A DNA stretch of 64,000 nucleotides from Palsa-744 sp963813035. GTDB lineage: Bacteria > Actinomycetota > Thermoleophilia > Solirubrobacterales > Solirubrobacteraceae. The stretch spans positions 1,116,001 to 1,180,000 of the forward strand of contig CAWEXJ010000002.1 of the NCBI GenBank assembly GCA_963813035.1. Reading direction: 5' to 3'. Positions 18,742 to 26,950 of this stretch are shown piece after piece. Position 1 is the first letter of the stretch. Each line of letters opens with the position of its first letter. Position numbers and translations under genes: made by a program. A model generated the notes under the pieces. The model was not told where the DNA came from. It searched no databases and saw only the letters and a program-made list of their open reading frames with translations.

Positions 18742-20631
18742 GTGTCGTTACGTCATCCCCGTGAAGCCTCCTTCCTGCCAGCCGATGCGGCAGCGTGGGC
18801 CGACGAGCACGCTGCAATTCTCGATCTCATCGCCGCAAGCCTGATCGGAAGCGGCGAGTGGCCAGAGGTCGCGAGCTTGACTAGGGAACTTGTCCGGAGA
18901 GGCCAACCGGTACCGTTGAGTAGTCTCCTGGAGAGTCTGCCCACGGCGTTGGGGTTTCAGGAGGGGTATCCCCGGCGGGTCGTACTCCTCCTGTTTGGTC
19001 TCGCTGTGACTGATGCCGGTGAGCGAGTCCTAGCCGGTCTCTTCGCCGTTTTGCAGCTGGCTCGGGAGAGGTTCGAAGGTGACGCTGCGGAGCCTCGGAT
19101 CACAGAGGCCGATCTTCGTGCCTTGGGGACAGATGAACGGGTGGCAAACGTCACGATCGAGGTCCTTCAGCGCGAGGTCCCTTTCCTCCAGGCTGCGAGT
19201 CGCGGTGCGAACGAGGAATGGTCGGCAGCTGTAACCGAAGACATCGTCCGCTACTGGGACGCTTCGGGCCCCGTTGACTATGACGAGATCAGGGCCAAGG
19301 AGCTCTTCGGTGAGACGGCTGGCGATTGGCCAGCCTCGCCAGCATCTCTGAGCGCAAAAGCTACGCCAAACGATCCACCCAGGGCGGATCGGGAGGTGCG
19401 CGACGTCTTCGTGTCCCACGCCAGCGAGGACAAGGACGCCGTCGCGCGGCCCCTGTCAGAACGGCTGATCGCCCTCGGTCATAGCGTCTGGTTGGATGAG
19501 CAGGAGCTGGTAATCGGCGACTCGCTTAGCGAGTCGATCGATCGGGGCCTCGCGCTGTCCCGTTTTGGTGTCGTGGTGCTTAGCAAGGAGTTCTTTTCAA
19601 AGCCGTGGACAAAGCGGGAGCTCGAAGGGCTTGTTGCCCGCGAGACCGTCAACGGCGAGCGCGTCATCCTTCCCGTCTGGCACGGCGTTGTGGCGGCAGA
19701 CGTCCTCGAGTTCTCGCCGCCGCTCGCCCAGCGGTACGCGGCCTCGACGGCGAGCGGGATCAACCGTGTCGCCGATCAAGTCTCGACGGCAATCAGTCGT
19801 CGTGGGCCCGGCGCGGCCCGTTTCTCCGCGTTCAGCGCACCCTTGCGCTCGCCACCAGTGTCGCCGCCGGGGGAGCTCCGGGAGATCGTGGATCGCGCGG
19901 TTAAGCCACCAGGGTCACCCGATCCCTGGAGCCTGTATTCGGGGGTGGCGCTTTTGCAGGTTGTCGCAACGGCGGTGCCTTCGGGTCTGCGCCATCCCGC
20001 CGGTGATCCGAGGCACGCGCTGGACCACGCTTCGGCGGAGGCTTCCCTGATCGCCGCGAATTGGCCGCCCGACGCGAGTCTGCTGGCGCGGGCGTTCGAG
20101 GGCGGCTGGGAGCCGATGGCGCCGCATATTTGGGGTGCGGGTCATATGAACCCCCTCCTTGAGCACCTACAAAGCCGTCCGGCTGCCGCGGCGTCCTTCT
20201 CCACTCGTGACAGTGTCCTGGCGGTCGACAGGACGTGGCCGACAGCGGTCACGGACGAACGTGGAACGCTTGCCTTCCACGCCGCGCGGGAGCCGGAGGT
20301 AGCCGCCGAGATGTTGGTCACGATGCGTCTTGCCGGTGTACTGCTCGGGGAACTCAGAGGGGCACAGGCGGTTGACGTCGCGGTGATTTTCGGCTCGGCG
20401 CCCGATACCGGCCACCTCGTTTCCTCAGAGCGTGCCGTGTCCGGCGGGCGCTTTGGTGAGCCGGAGTCGCGTATCTCCGCCGTAGCCGATGTGCCGCCGA
20501 GGTATCTCGATCACGCTCGCTTCGCTGTCGAGGACCTCCTCGACCCGTATGAGCCGGCCCGTCAGCTGCTCTCCCCATGGCTAGCGATGTTCCGCGAGAC
20601 AGACCTTTTCGAGCGGCTACTGAACGGCTGA
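18742..20631 (+). CDS. TIR-domain protein with unknown flanking domains
   Basis: A 629-residue protein from a GTG start. Residues ~1-200 are helical with no recognised family. A TIR domain spans ~219-345: DVFVSHASEDKD, then SVWLDEQELVIGDSL, then VVVLSKEFFSKPWTKRELEG, with Glu293 in the position of the catalytic Glu of NAD-cleaving TIRs. The remaining ~280 residues are an unrecognised domain ending LSPWLAMFRETDLFERLLNG. It shares a 98-bp divergent promoter region with the nuclease-NACHT gene. Bacterial TIR effectors commonly deplete NAD+ after phage sensing; that role, and any cooperation with the NACHT protein, are inferred. The C-terminal domain may be a sensor. Confidence 0.8.
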   Translation: MSLRHPREASFLPADAAAWADEHAAILDLIAASLIGSGEWPEVASLTRELVRRGQPVPLSSLLESLPTALGFQEGYPRRVVLLLFGLAVTDAGERVLAGLFAVLQLARERFEGDAAEPRITEADLRALGTDERVANVTIEVLQREVPFLQAASRGANEEWSAAVTEDIVRYWDASGPVDYDEIRAKELFGETAGDWPASPASLSAKATPNDPPRADREVRDVFVSHASEDKDAVARPLSERLIALGHSVWLDEQELVIGDSLSESIDRGLALSRFGVVVLSKEFFSKPWTKRELEGLVARETVNGERVILPVWHGVVAADVLEFSPPLAQRYAASTASGINRVADQVSTAISRRGPGAARFSAFSAPLRSPPVSPPGELREIVDRAVKPPGSPDPWSLYSGVALLQVVATAVPSGLRHPAGDPRHALDHASAEASLIAANWPPDASLLARAFEGGWEPMAPHIWGAGHMNPLLEHLQSRPAAAASFSTRDSVLAVDRTWPTAVTDERGTLAFHAAREPEVAAEMLVTMRLAGVLLGELRGAQAVDVAVIFGSAPDTGHLVSSERAVSGGRFGEPESRISAVADVPPRYLDHARFAVEDLLDPYEPARQLLSPWLAMFRETDLFERLLNG

Positions 20632-20780
20632 CCACCCTCGTCTGGGGGCCCTATCGGAAGCCTCGCGCCTGTGCGTCGGGGCTCTGACGACACATTCGTT
20701 GCGGTCGCATCGCCCCGGCCTCGATGCTCTAGTGGACGAGTGGGCCGAGTGCGGAGCTACGTCGCCCCGGAGCAATACTC

Positions 20781-21506
20781 TTGTCCGAGATGAGCAATTT
20801 TGCCGCGGCATCGGTGGGTCGCGAGCTTCGCGAAGCTCGCGAGCTCGTTCGATCGGTCGAGGAGGATCCGCGCGTAGATGCGGTGGCGGTCTTCGGCTCG
20901 GTGGCTCGCGGGGAGGCTGGACCTCGTAGCGACATTGACGTCCTAATCGTCTACCGCGGGCCACTGCCCGACGACCTAGATGATGTGGTGCCGGATGAGG
21001 TCACCATGACGTTCTACACTCCGGCGCGCCTCGCGCTTCTCGGGAGCCGTAGCCAGCTCTTTGCACGCCATCTGGCCTCAGAAGCACAGGTGCTCGCGGA
21101 CCCCTCGGGAGTCCTCGTTCAGGCACTCCGTAACGTGCCACGGACGCGCGCGCTTGATCTGGGGTCGCACGTGGCGGCGACAAGGCGCCGGTTCCAGGAG
21201 CTCACTACTCAGCCGCGCGGCCTTCACCGCGACCCTCATGCGTCGGCTGGCGAGCTCTACGCGTTGGCCAAGCAGGGCGCGATGATCTTCTGTGCTGGCG
21301 AGGGTCGCCCGGAGTTCAATCGCCATCGGGCGCTTCGACATGCCTATTCGGCGGGCGGCCTTTCGTGGCTCGACCGATGCAGCATTGATGCTCTCGAGCA
21401 GCAGTGGCAGGAGGGGCGCGCTAGGGCGACCGACCTGAATCCCCCCAGCGAGCTTGAGGTGGCAGCCCATGCTGTCGAGCGACTTCTCAGCGTCTTTTAC
21501 ACGTGA
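20781..21506 (+). CDS. MNT-type nucleotidyltransferase with helical C-terminus
   Basis: A 241-residue protein. The motif VFGSVARGEAGPRSDIDVLI (residues 38-57) is the GSx10DxD signature of the Pol-beta-like nucleotidyltransferase fold (Ser40, Asp51, Asp53). The third catalytic carboxylate strand is not obvious (EVTMTFYT has Thr where many have Asp). Residues ~125-240 are helical and HEPN-like in pattern. The TTG at 20781 is preferred because GGAG lies 8 nt upstream; ATG at 20790 is an alternative. It is the first gene of a three-gene cassette whose second gene starts inside its stop codon (GTGA). Possible roles are an AMPylating antitoxin or a nucleotide-signal synthase; neither is proven. Confidence 0.75.
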   Translation: MSEMSNFAAASVGRELREARELVRSVEEDPRVDAVAVFGSVARGEAGPRSDIDVLIVYRGPLPDDLDDVVPDEVTMTFYTPARLALLGSRSQLFARHLASEAQVLADPSGVLVQALRNVPRTRALDLGSHVAATRRRFQELTTQPRGLHRDPHASAGELYALAKQGAMIFCAGEGRPEFNRHRALRHAYSAGGLSWLDRCSIDALEQQWQEGRARATDLNPPSELEVAAHAVERLLSVFYT

Positions 21507-22012
21507 GCGCTCGCGATGTTCTCACGGAGTACCGGCCACACGTCGTTGAGTTCATTAGCGAGCTTGAGACGACGGACGACGACACCGAACGGGCGGCTCA
21601 CCTAAGGCGCGTGTCGATCCTGATGAGGCTCCTCAGAACCTTTTACGAGGCTTTTCTCTGTGAGGAGTTTCAACTAGACGTTCAAGGCTTCTCGTATAAG
21701 GACAAGCGCAAGGTTTCACGCCGGCTGGTCCGAGCTGAAGGCGACAGTCCCTCTGCGAGCGAGTCTGAGGAGGCGATCGAGCTCGCGGCCCGGTTCGAGG
21801 AACTGAGCGATCTGTTTCACGGCGCGTTCGACTTCGGCTACTCAGAAGACGACGACGATTTCGTCTCGTTTCACCGAGAAGCCTTCCCCGAGTGGCTGGA
21901 TGCCGTCGAGACCTGGCTTCGCTCAACCGGCGACGAAAACGATCGAGCGCTCGCGGATGCCATGGACGACCTGTGGAAACGGTACTCGAGTGCCATCGAC
22001 GCGAGCTACTAG
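21503..22012 (+). CDS. Acidic helical protein in nucleotidyltransferase cassette, unknown
   Basis: A 169-residue, strongly acidic all-helical protein (stretches such as GYSEDDDDFVSFHREAFP and RFEELSDLFHGAFDFG). The GTG overlaps the nucleotidyltransferase stop by 4 nt, so the two are coupled. Partners of MNT-type nucleotidyltransferases are often HEPN ribonucleases; the canonical R-x4-6-H motif is not present (closest is R-x8-H), so this is either divergent or unrelated. No homologous family recognised. Confidence 0.55.
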   Translation: MSARDVLTEYRPHVVEFISELETTDDDTERAAHLRRVSILMRLLRTFYEAFLCEEFQLDVQGFSYKDKRKVSRRLVRAEGDSPSASESEEAIELAARFEELSDLFHGAFDFGYSEDDDDFVSFHREAFPEWLDAVETWLRSTGDENDRALADAMDDLWKRYSSAIDASY

Positions 22013-22634
22013 CGCGGCCGAGGCCCTCGGGCCTGACGCGGTCGAGCTCGTACGCCTTGTCGAGGCGGACTTGGCGCGCCACGAGTCCGCGATCAACGAG
22101 CATCACCGAACAGCGCTGACGATCCGTGGCCTGATGTTGACGGCCGTGGCCGCACTCGTCGCTGTCAGCTACACGAGCTTTGTTGCACTTCCAGACTATT
22201 TCGCGCTGCTAGCAGCCGTTCTCTTTTTAGGGGCGGACTACTTCTATTCGCGCCTCTATCTCGGTGTCGAACAACGGATTCCGGTGCTCGAGTCGCTCTC
22301 GGCGAGTTACCGGCGACTATTAGTTCGACCCGCTCGCACCAGAGACAGTCTGGACGACTTCAAGGGCGATCTCAGAGCGTATTCCGCGCGACCTGTCGCG
22401 CCAGACCCCCACCCACGATTGTGGCCACCGGGGCCAGTGGGACGCCTGAAGGTGTTTATTCCTGTGTACGTCGTTCTCGCGGTGTTCGCAGGCATGAGCG
22501 CTTGGTACATCGAAACACACACGAAGCCGGGGACGCTCAGCAGCAGCGCCTTGTCACGCCAGTGGTGCTGTTCCACTCTGCATTCACATCCAATGCCGTT
22601 GTGGGGGACGCGCGGCCCGTCGTCGCATAGGTAG
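21990..22634 (+). CDS. Three-TM membrane protein, candidate effector of the cassette
   Basis: The start is set at GTG 21990, giving 214 residues; the longer frame has a phage-shadow-like N-terminus. An amphipathic helix (AVELVRLVEADLARHESAIN) precedes a tight two-helix membrane hairpin (~46-66 and ~68-86), a cytoplasmic helical segment with a VEQRIPVLESLSASYRRLL run, and a third membrane helix (~154-174). The layout of a short soluble helix plus TM hairpin resembles SLATT-like effectors, but the assignment is weak. It overlaps the acidic helical gene by 23 nt, which ties it to that operon. A pore-forming or membrane-disrupting role would fit a defence cassette. Confidence 0.55.
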   Translation: MPSTRATSAAEALGPDAVELVRLVEADLARHESAINEHHRTALTIRGLMLTAVAALVAVSYTSFVALPDYFALLAAVLFLGADYFYSRLYLGVEQRIPVLESLSASYRRLLVRPARTRDSLDDFKGDLRAYSARPVAPDPHPRLWPPGPVGRLKVFIPVYVVLAVFAGMSAWYIETHTKPGTLSSSALSRQWCCSTLHSHPMPLWGTRGPSSHR

Positions 22635-22750
22635 CCGCCCGACAGCCGCTGGCCCGACGGGCGGCGGGCGGGGTCAAGGTCGGGGCGGTTCTCCCCGCGA
22701 GGGTCCAATCCACCCGAGTCGCCCAGGCGCGTTCCTAGACTGGACTGGTC

Positions 22751-24064
22751 ATGCCCAAGCGTTCTTCAACTGTCGCGCACGCCCATCGCGAAGGAGTCGA
22801 ACACATCCCGAAGGCGGTCGCCGAGCACCCGACGTACATGCGGCGGCTGAACTGGAAGTTCGGTGACAGGGTGCCGATGGACACCGTCGAGGTTGCCCGC
22901 TCGATCTCAGAGAGCCCGGACGAGGCGGTCTGGTTCATCGACAACAACGTGCTCGCCGACGACGTGGATGATGCGATCATCGAGGCGCTGCTCGAGAAGC
23001 CCGGCCGCATGGTCCTGACGCCGCTCGTGATGGCGGAGTCGCGCGACTGGCTGACGCGCCACCCGGGGCACGTGTTCGTGAAGGCCATTAAGAACGGCAC
23101 CGCCAAGCCCGCGGAGTGGAAGCCGCCGGCTGTTGGCGAGCCCGGTCGCGACGTCTACGAGTACTACCTCGCGCTGCTACGCCTGCGTCGCTACAACGTC
23201 CAGGCGGCAGAGGACCGCTTTCGGCGAGAGCACGGGCGCGACCCTGACGCGGCCGACCGCGCCGCGCTGCACGCCCGGATCCAGAAGGACTTGGGCGTGC
23301 GCGGCCTCCTGTTGGCCAAGAAGGGACCCGGAGCGCTCCCCACCGATGAGGCGCTGGTCTACCTCGCCGTTCATCACGCGCTGACCACCGGCCGCCCAAC
23401 GCAGATCCTGACTGCCGACGGCGACGTGGAGGAGCAGTTCGTGAAGCTGCTCTGGCTGATCAACACCCACTACAGGGGAATGCTGATCGCGAAGCGCTAC
23501 GCCGCTGACTTCGCCGCCTTCCGCCCAAGGACTTTCCCCGAGCGCTTCTGGTCGAAGGGGGGCGACGCGCTCTTCGAGCGAGACGGCGCCGTCCTGATCG
23601 AGCGAGGCAACCCGAACCTCCAGCAGTACCTACCCGACGAGGCGCACTGCGTCGCCCTGAGCTGCTGGCGGATCGGGAAGTACTTCTCCGCGCAGACCTT
23701 CATGGCCGAGCAGGAGCTGACCGAGCTCTTGGAGATCAAGGACCGGACGGGCGGCCTGTCGACCGACCTGCTCCGCGGCCGCAACGTGCACCCTTGGATC
23801 GGGCTGCTGCCCCTGCCGCACGAGGACGCAATGGCCGCGGCCGTCGTGCGCGACCACCGGATGCCCCTCTCCGGCACGAACGTTCAGATGCCGAAGCTCG
23901 ACGTCGCCCTCGCACAGGGGCAGTTCGAAAGCCGCATCCGGGCCGACGGCACTCTGGACGAGCGGGTCGAAATCGATAACCCGGGCGGGACGCCCATCGT
24001 GTACGGCGACCTCGTGCGCCCGAAGCCGGGCGTGCGGACCGAGCGCCGGTACCGCTCGCACTAA
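22751..24064 (+). CDS. PIN-like nuclease domain protein
   Basis: A 437-residue protein. The order of acidic motifs fits a PIN-like ribonuclease: VWFIDNNVLAD (Asp64), LTPLVMAESRDW (Glu96), ALPTDEALVYLAVHHAL (Asp199) and QILTADGDVEEQF (Asp223/Asp225). These sit in residues ~55-240 with a helical insertion (~115-190). Residues ~240-437 are an unrecognised domain containing GALPTDE-independent beta strands such as LDERVEIDNPGGTPIVYGDLV. It stands 117 bp after the membrane-protein gene and is the last cargo gene before the right att copy. It could be a stand-alone RNase effector or an RNA-processing partner. Confidence 0.6.
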   Translation: MPKRSSTVAHAHREGVEHIPKAVAEHPTYMRRLNWKFGDRVPMDTVEVARSISESPDEAVWFIDNNVLADDVDDAIIEALLEKPGRMVLTPLVMAESRDWLTRHPGHVFVKAIKNGTAKPAEWKPPAVGEPGRDVYEYYLALLRLRRYNVQAAEDRFRREHGRDPDAADRAALHARIQKDLGVRGLLLAKKGPGALPTDEALVYLAVHHALTTGRPTQILTADGDVEEQFVKLLWLINTHYRGMLIAKRYAADFAAFRPRTFPERFWSKGGDALFERDGAVLIERGNPNLQQYLPDEAHCVALSCWRIGKYFSAQTFMAEQELTELLEIKDRTGGLSTDLLRGRNVHPWIGLLPLPHEDAMAAAVVRDHRMPLSGTNVQMPKLDVALAQGQFESRIRADGTLDERVEIDNPGGTPIVYGDLVRPKPGVRTERRYRSH

Positions 24065-24411
24065 GCGGCCTCGGGGCCCGCTGACGCGCCGTCGGTTTCG
24101 AGCGGAAGCCCGCAACAACGACTTCGCCAAATCCATGCGCGGCTGTCACCCGTGCAGGCTCGCACACCGAGCGATCAAGGAGAACCTCTTGGGCTCTGGG
24201 CTACCTGCGGGGACGCGTTCCTGGCCGCCGCGAGGTCGTACTGCTGTCAGTGACGCTCGCCGACGGGGCGATCAGGCAGCTACTCGCGGCGACGACCGCT
24301 GTCCTGTCGTTCCAATCCTCGTTCCAATTTGAGCAATACAGGCCTAAGTCAGCCCTCGACAGCCCCAGTGTTTCCGGGCTACCCGACCCTACCCGACCCC
24401 GCTTCGGAGTT
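24065..24411 (+). other. Right end of defence island, no gene
   Basis: 347 bp between the PIN-like gene and att copy 2. The arm-like repeat lies at 24307-24333. No ORF with coding character was found in the rest. Confidence 0.55.
24307..24333 (+). repeat. Arm-like site, right end of defence island
   Basis: Partner of 12290-12316 (24 of 27 bases equal), again two TCGTTCCAAT-type units. Its end is 78 nt from att copy 2. Confidence 0.6.
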
Positions 24412-24454
<43 letters not shown>

Positions 24455-24458
24455 TCGA

Positions 24459-24484
24459 GAAAGCCCTGCTGATGCGGGGCTTTC
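24459..24484 (+). terminator. Hairpin terminator after att copy 2
   Basis: GAAAGCCC pairs with GGGGCTTTC around CTGCTGATGC-type loop sequence and is followed by CTATTT. Same position relative to the repeat as the hairpin at 12230-12256. Confidence 0.65.
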
Positions 24485-24811
24485 CTATTTCCGGCCCCAA
24501 TGCAGCCGATCTGGCAGGACGCCTCGTTTGGCGCTTACCTTCGGGTTCCCGGCAGGTCCTCGCGGGGAGCGTCGCGTACGCCGGGGGTGTGACGCCGGTC
24601 GAAGCCGGGATCGGTGGGACCGGCGCCGGAAAGGCCCCCAGTGCTCCAAGTGCTCCTGCGGGTCGTCAAACGGACGACCAAGGTGGAACAGCCGCCTTTC
24701 CCGCCTCTTGACACATGGGGGCGAAAGTCTGGTCTCGCTGGCCTCGTGGGATGCGACCAGAGCGGCGCGTCGCGAACCTTTGGCCGGCGACCGGCATATG
24801 GGTCATACGAC
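24485..24811 (+). other. Leader region of the sigma-factor unit
   Basis: 327 bp without a convincing gene. The upstream extension of the sigma-factor frame through this stretch lacks coding character and a ribosome binding site, so it is treated as promoter and leader DNA. A TTGACA occurs at 24708-24713 but no matching -10 is visible. Confidence 0.4.
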
Positions 24812-25435
24812 ATGGATTCGATCAACCCCAAAACGACGCTCGACCCAATGCCGTCACGGCCGGCCGCTGTCCCGTCAGATGCGTTTCTAATAGGTCGCTC
24901 GCTTGACGCGCCTGAGCAGTTCGCCGAGATCTTTGATCGCCATTGGTCGTCGATCCACGCCTATTGCACAAGTCGGGCGGGTGCGAGCGGTGAGGATCTC
25001 GCGGCGGAGTCATTCCGGCTTGCATTCGATCACCGTGCCCGCTACGACCAGCGTGTCGAGGACGCGAGGCCGTGGCTCTACGGGATCGCCACCAACCTGT
25101 TGCGCCAGCATTTCCGCTCGACCCAGCGCCGTGAGAGGGCTGGTCGAAAAGCCGTCTCGCTAGCGGAGCTGAACAGGGTTGAGCAGCCGCTGCAGCGGCT
25201 GGAGGAGCAGGCGCTCGGACCGCGGCTGGCCCAGGCGCTCGAGAGGCTGCCTGCGCTCGACCGGGAGGCGCTGTTGCTGTTGGCGTGGGCGGAGCTCGAC
25301 TATCGGGAGATCGCGCGTGCTCTTGGCATTCCCGTCGGGACCGTCCGGTCGAGGATTCATCGCGCCCGAGCACGCGTGCGCGCCCACATCACATCCAACC
25401 CCAAAGGAGAGCTGAGAGATGCTTCAGCAATCTGA
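24812..25435 (+). CDS. ECF-type RNA polymerase sigma factor
   Basis: A 207-residue sigma-70 family protein. Region 2 is seen in EQFAEIFDRHWSSIHAYC, EDLAAESFRLAF and ARPWLYGIATNLLRQHFR; region 4 is seen in RLPALDREALLLLAWAELDY and EIARALGIPVGTVRSRIHRA. It directs RNA polymerase to alternative promoters. The ATG at 24812 (MDSINPKTT) is chosen because region 2 begins ~30 residues later; ATG 24848 is an alternative and neither has a strong Shine-Dalgarno. The membrane-protein gene that follows overlaps its end by 17 nt and is the probable partner or regulator. It is carried on a small att-flanked unit, unusual cargo. Confidence 0.88.
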   Translation: MDSINPKTTLDPMPSRPAAVPSDAFLIGRSLDAPEQFAEIFDRHWSSIHAYCTSRAGASGEDLAAESFRLAFDHRARYDQRVEDARPWLYGIATNLLRQHFRSTQRRERAGRKAVSLAELNRVEQPLQRLEEQALGPRLAQALERLPALDREALLLLAWAELDYREIARALGIPVGTVRSRIHRARARVRAHITSNPKGELRDASAI

Positions 25436-26456
25436 GCTTGATTGGCTCACCGCCGAGAGGCCGGAGCCGGTTGACCTTGACCCCGCCACCACCGACCGCG
25501 TCCGTGCTGAGTTTCTCAGCTACACGACACGCGACCGCGCCCGCCGCGGGCATGTGCTCGCGCGACCGCCTCGCCGCGGGGTGCGTCGCACCGCGTTTGC
25601 GGGGGCAATCGTGGCCGCCGCTTTCGGCGTGCTGCTTGTCGCTGGTGTGGGTGGCGGTGAGCGGCACACCGGGAATCTCGGCGGGCTTGGGGTGCAGAGC
25701 GCGTCCGCCGCGCCACTCGTCCGCCTCTCCGCGAAGCTGGCGGACGCCCCGGCGCCGACCGGGGACGCGACGCTTGTGATTCGGCAGCAAATCAACCAGG
25801 CCGCCACTGAGAGCATCGCCGAACTGTTCGCCGATGACGGCAAGTTCTATGCGACACCCACGGCCGCTGAACTACCCAGGGCAATCAACGCAAACGAAAC
25901 CCTCGAAGGCTCGGATGCCGAGGTGCGTGACATCGCAGCCGCCAAGGCAGCCCTGGGCGGACCAATCGCCGTCGTGCGTCACGAGATGTCGATCGCGAAT
26001 TTGCAGCCCGGCATCACGCCGAAAACCGTCGAACCGGGCGGGGCGGACCTGGCCAAGCGCGAAAAGGCCAGGCACACGCCGGGCTATTCACCACTGTCGG
26101 CACTGGACATCGAAAACCATGAAATTTGGAACAACTCGATGGACGCCCTCGTGGCCGGCGCCGGGGACCCCCAAGTACGGGCAGGTGTCCTGGCACTGCT
26201 CGCCACCATCCCGCGGATCACAATCACCCAAAGCAAGTTTGAAGGGCAGCCCACGATGGTGATCGACTACGTCAACCCTCGGGAGTACCCCAACGAAGCC
26301 GTCTACCACGAACAGCTGATCATCAGTGCGAGCACCGGAGTACCGGTCGAGTTTCTCGGCGGTAATCCCGGCCAAACGCCCGACGCCATCGTGCACTACA
26401 AGATCTCACGGGTCACGCTCTCCTCGGTGGCCCATGGGAGCAAGGCCGGCAACTGA
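25419..26456 (+). CDS. CU044_5270-type membrane protein, putative sigma-factor partner
   Basis: A 345-residue protein. The ATG at 25419 sits inside the sigma-factor gene with AAAGGAGAG about 7 nt upstream. An N-terminal cytosolic part of ~55 residues (including DPATTDRVRAEFLSY) precedes one TM helix (~58-78, AFAGAIVAAAFGVLLVAGV) and a large extracytoplasmic domain with repeated beta strands (TMVIDYVNPREYPNEAVYHEQLIISASTGVP split: TGVPVEFLGG). Actinobacterial proteins of this layout accompany this sigma-factor type and are thought to regulate or be regulated by it. No zinc-binding anti-sigma motif is visible, so direct anti-sigma activity is uncertain. Confidence 0.7.
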   Translation: MLQQSELDWLTAERPEPVDLDPATTDRVRAEFLSYTTRDRARRGHVLARPPRRGVRRTAFAGAIVAAAFGVLLVAGVGGGERHTGNLGGLGVQSASAAPLVRLSAKLADAPAPTGDATLVIRQQINQAATESIAELFADDGKFYATPTAAELPRAINANETLEGSDAEVRDIAAAKAALGGPIAVVRHEMSIANLQPGITPKTVEPGGADLAKREKARHTPGYSPLSALDIENHEIWNNSMDALVAGAGDPQVRAGVLALLATIPRITITQSKFEGQPTMVIDYVNPREYPNEAVYHEQLIISASTGVPVEFLGGNPGQTPDAIVHYKISRVTLSSVAHGSKAGN

Positions 26457-26542
26457 GCCAGTGAGCTTTACGCCGCGGGGCTACGAGGTCCCGCGGCGCC
26501 CAGCCTGTCGCGCGGGGAACACAAAGATCCATCGGGTACGTA

Positions 26543-26552
26543 CCAATTTGAG
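26543..26552 (+). repeat. Arm-like site core, right end of sigma-factor unit
   Basis: CCAATTTGAG, equal to the last 10 bases of the arm-like site at 24307-24333 and, like it, ending exactly 78 nt before the att copy. A second GCAATTTGAG lies 20 bp further on. Confidence 0.5.
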
Positions 26553-26630
26553 CGAAGCCGGGGCAATTTGAGGGAACTTCATTTCGCTCTAGCAAGCCAT
26601 ATATGGCCAACAAGGCCCACGTCCCCTCAG

Positions 26631-26673
26631 CTCGCAACCCGAAGGGTGGCGGGTTCGAATCCCGCCCCGCTAT
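26631..26673 (+). repeat. att direct repeat copy 3, degenerate
   Basis: This aligns over the full 43 bp with copies 1 and 2, with a changed anticodon loop (CTCGCAA), compensating one-base gain and loss, and an intact GCGGGTTCGAATCCCGC T-arm. Downstream similarity to copy 2 continues (GGCCCTGCTGATGCG). It marks the right edge of the inserted DNA. Confidence 0.75.
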
Positions 26674-26814
26674 TCAAGAAGGCCCTGCTGATGCGTGGCT
26701 TTTGGCTTTGGGCGCCACGGCCGAGTTCACTTGGGAGACGTGGCCTGCAGGCCCGGGTCGAGATCGGCGAGCTGACGGTCAAGGGCCGGGTGCCCATCGC
26801 CCGAGTTTCCAGGT

Positions 26815-26938
26815 CGGACGCACCTTCGAGGATGCCATCCTCCGCCACTTCATCGACCCGCTCGACGAGGAGGACACCGCCGCCATCGTTCGGATCTGGG
26901 GCAAGCTCAGGGCCCGCCCAAGCGCAAGAGCTCGCGAC
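26815..26938 (+). pseudogene. Possible MarR-family C-terminal remnant
   Basis: A short stretch in one frame reads GRTFEDAILRHFIDPLDEED then TAAIVRIWGKLRA, resembling the C-terminal dimerisation helix of MarR regulators ('...PL..EE...L...L.KL'). No wing or recognition helix remains and there is no start. It lies just beyond att copy 3. Confidence 0.3.
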
Positions 26939-26950
26939 GGCAGAGCAGCT

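Noticed and set aside
21503..22012. Calling the acidic helical protein a HEPN ribonuclease
   Set aside because: The R-x4-6-H catalytic motif is absent; only an R-x8-H spacing is seen.
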